Shown here: positions 5,535 to 5,717 of the stretch, piece after piece | Layout: every line of letters starts with the position of its first letter | How positions within the stretch are numbered: the first letter of the stretch is position 1 | Origin: Treponema sp. UBA6988 | GTDB lineage: Bacteria; Spirochaetota; Spirochaetia; Treponematales; Treponemataceae | Assembly (NCBI GenBank): GCA_002448445.1 | Contig: DJYC01000110.1 | Location: forward strand, 1 to 5,717 | DNA length: 5,717 nt | Direction: 5' to 3' | Program-made: the position numbers and the translations under genes | Notes under the pieces: model-generated | The model's input: only the letters and a program-made list of their open reading frames with translations | The model's database searches: none | What the model was told of the DNA's origin: nothing

Positions 5535-5603
5535 TATGTAAAGCAACCGGATACACCGCACGCACTTGCTACGGTGTATGTATGCAGCGGAAAATCCGTT
5601 TGC
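5535..5603. repeat. Dispersed palindromic repeat E, copy 3 (divergent)
   Basis: It starts with the same gapless TATG-N9-CGG block (5535-5550) as copies 1 and 2 and contains AGCGGAA (5586-5592). GCAACCGGAT (5543-5552) pairs with ATCCGTTTGC (5594-5603) with one mismatch. Inside, ATACACCG (5551-5558) pairs with CGGTGTAT (5572-5579) around a 13-base loop. The AGCGGAA sits in an unpaired 3'-side bulge (5580-5593). The stem sequence differs from the other copies while pairing is kept. Confidence 0.6.
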
Positions 5604-5622
5604 AAAAAGCGTGACAGGTCGT

Positions 5623-5661
5623 GCAAGTAAAACCCCGAAGGGGAGCTTTGCATTGATTTTT
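5623..5661 (+). terminator. Possible weak terminator downstream of nudC
   Basis: CCCC (5633-5636) pairs with GGGG (5640-5643) around GAA, within an outer GCAA/TTGC pairing (5623-5626 with 5648-5651). A T5 run ends at 5661. The stem is broken by an internal loop and the site is 140 bases past the nudC stop, so it may instead be part of the repeat region. Confidence 0.35.
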
Positions 5662-5674
5662 AAAAGGAAAAAAG

Positions 5675-5714
5675 TGGGGTTCTTAGGGATAACCCCCTAA
5701 GCCGTGCCGGGAAA
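5675..5714. repeat. Dispersed hairpin repeat R, copy 2 (runs to window end)
   Basis: TGGGGTTCTTAGG (5675-5687) and CCCCTAAGC (5694-5702) followed by GTGC-N-GG match copy 1 at 3193-3252. CTTAGGG (5682-5688) pairs with CCCTAAG (5695-5701). An alternative, mutually exclusive stem pairs GGGGTT (5676-5681) with AACCCC (5691-5696). The element may continue beyond the window. Confidence 0.65.
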
Positions 5715-5717
5715 GGG

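Overview
The window looks like a piece of chromosome from a gut- or rumen-type spirochaete, most likely Treponema-like. That is an inference from three things: relaxed lipoboxes with Ser before the Cys, a secreted GH10 xylanase lipoprotein, and gene deserts full of small palindromic repeats. No rRNA or other phylogenetic marker is present, so the genus is not proven. No tRNA, rRNA, CRISPR array, transposase or phage gene was seen.

Layout. Positions 1-1014 (+) hold the 3' part of thrS (threonyl-tRNA synthetase), closed by a strong intrinsic terminator at 1082-1127. The convergent spacer to the next gene carries a degenerate array of 22-bp tandem repeats (1234-1504). Positions 1579-2604 (-) encode a GH10 endo-xylanase lipoprotein, whose promoter sits so close to the ATG that its mRNA is predicted to be leaderless. 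A 916-bp divergent intergenic region (2605-3520) contains no convincing gene. It holds a C-rich stretch, several perfect hairpins, three copies of a CCATGG-bounded module, and one member each of two dispersed palindromic repeat families, called here R and E. Positions 3521-4291 (+) encode a lipoprotein with a BIG2-like domain, with a structured leader, a good ribosome-binding site and a strong terminator. A second, 148-bp E element (4419-4566) lies directly upstream of the nudC promoter. Positions 4623-5480 (+) encode NudC (NADH pyrophosphatase / NAD-cap hydrolase), again with a perfect -10 box six bases before the ATG. The window ends in a third E element and a second R element.

The genes do not form an operon. 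thrS and nudC are housekeeping genes, the xylanase is an envelope-anchored plant-fibre enzyme, and the BIG2-like lipoprotein is an unidentified envelope protein. Each of the three complete genes appears to have its own promoter.

The most interesting signals are non-coding. First, there are two independent leaderless-type promoters with identical geometry. Second, there are three related E elements sharing a gapless 5' block and a GCGGAA motif; in the largest, the unpaired loops carry the same sequence on both arms while the stems are inverted. Third, there is a second dispersed hairpin family, R.
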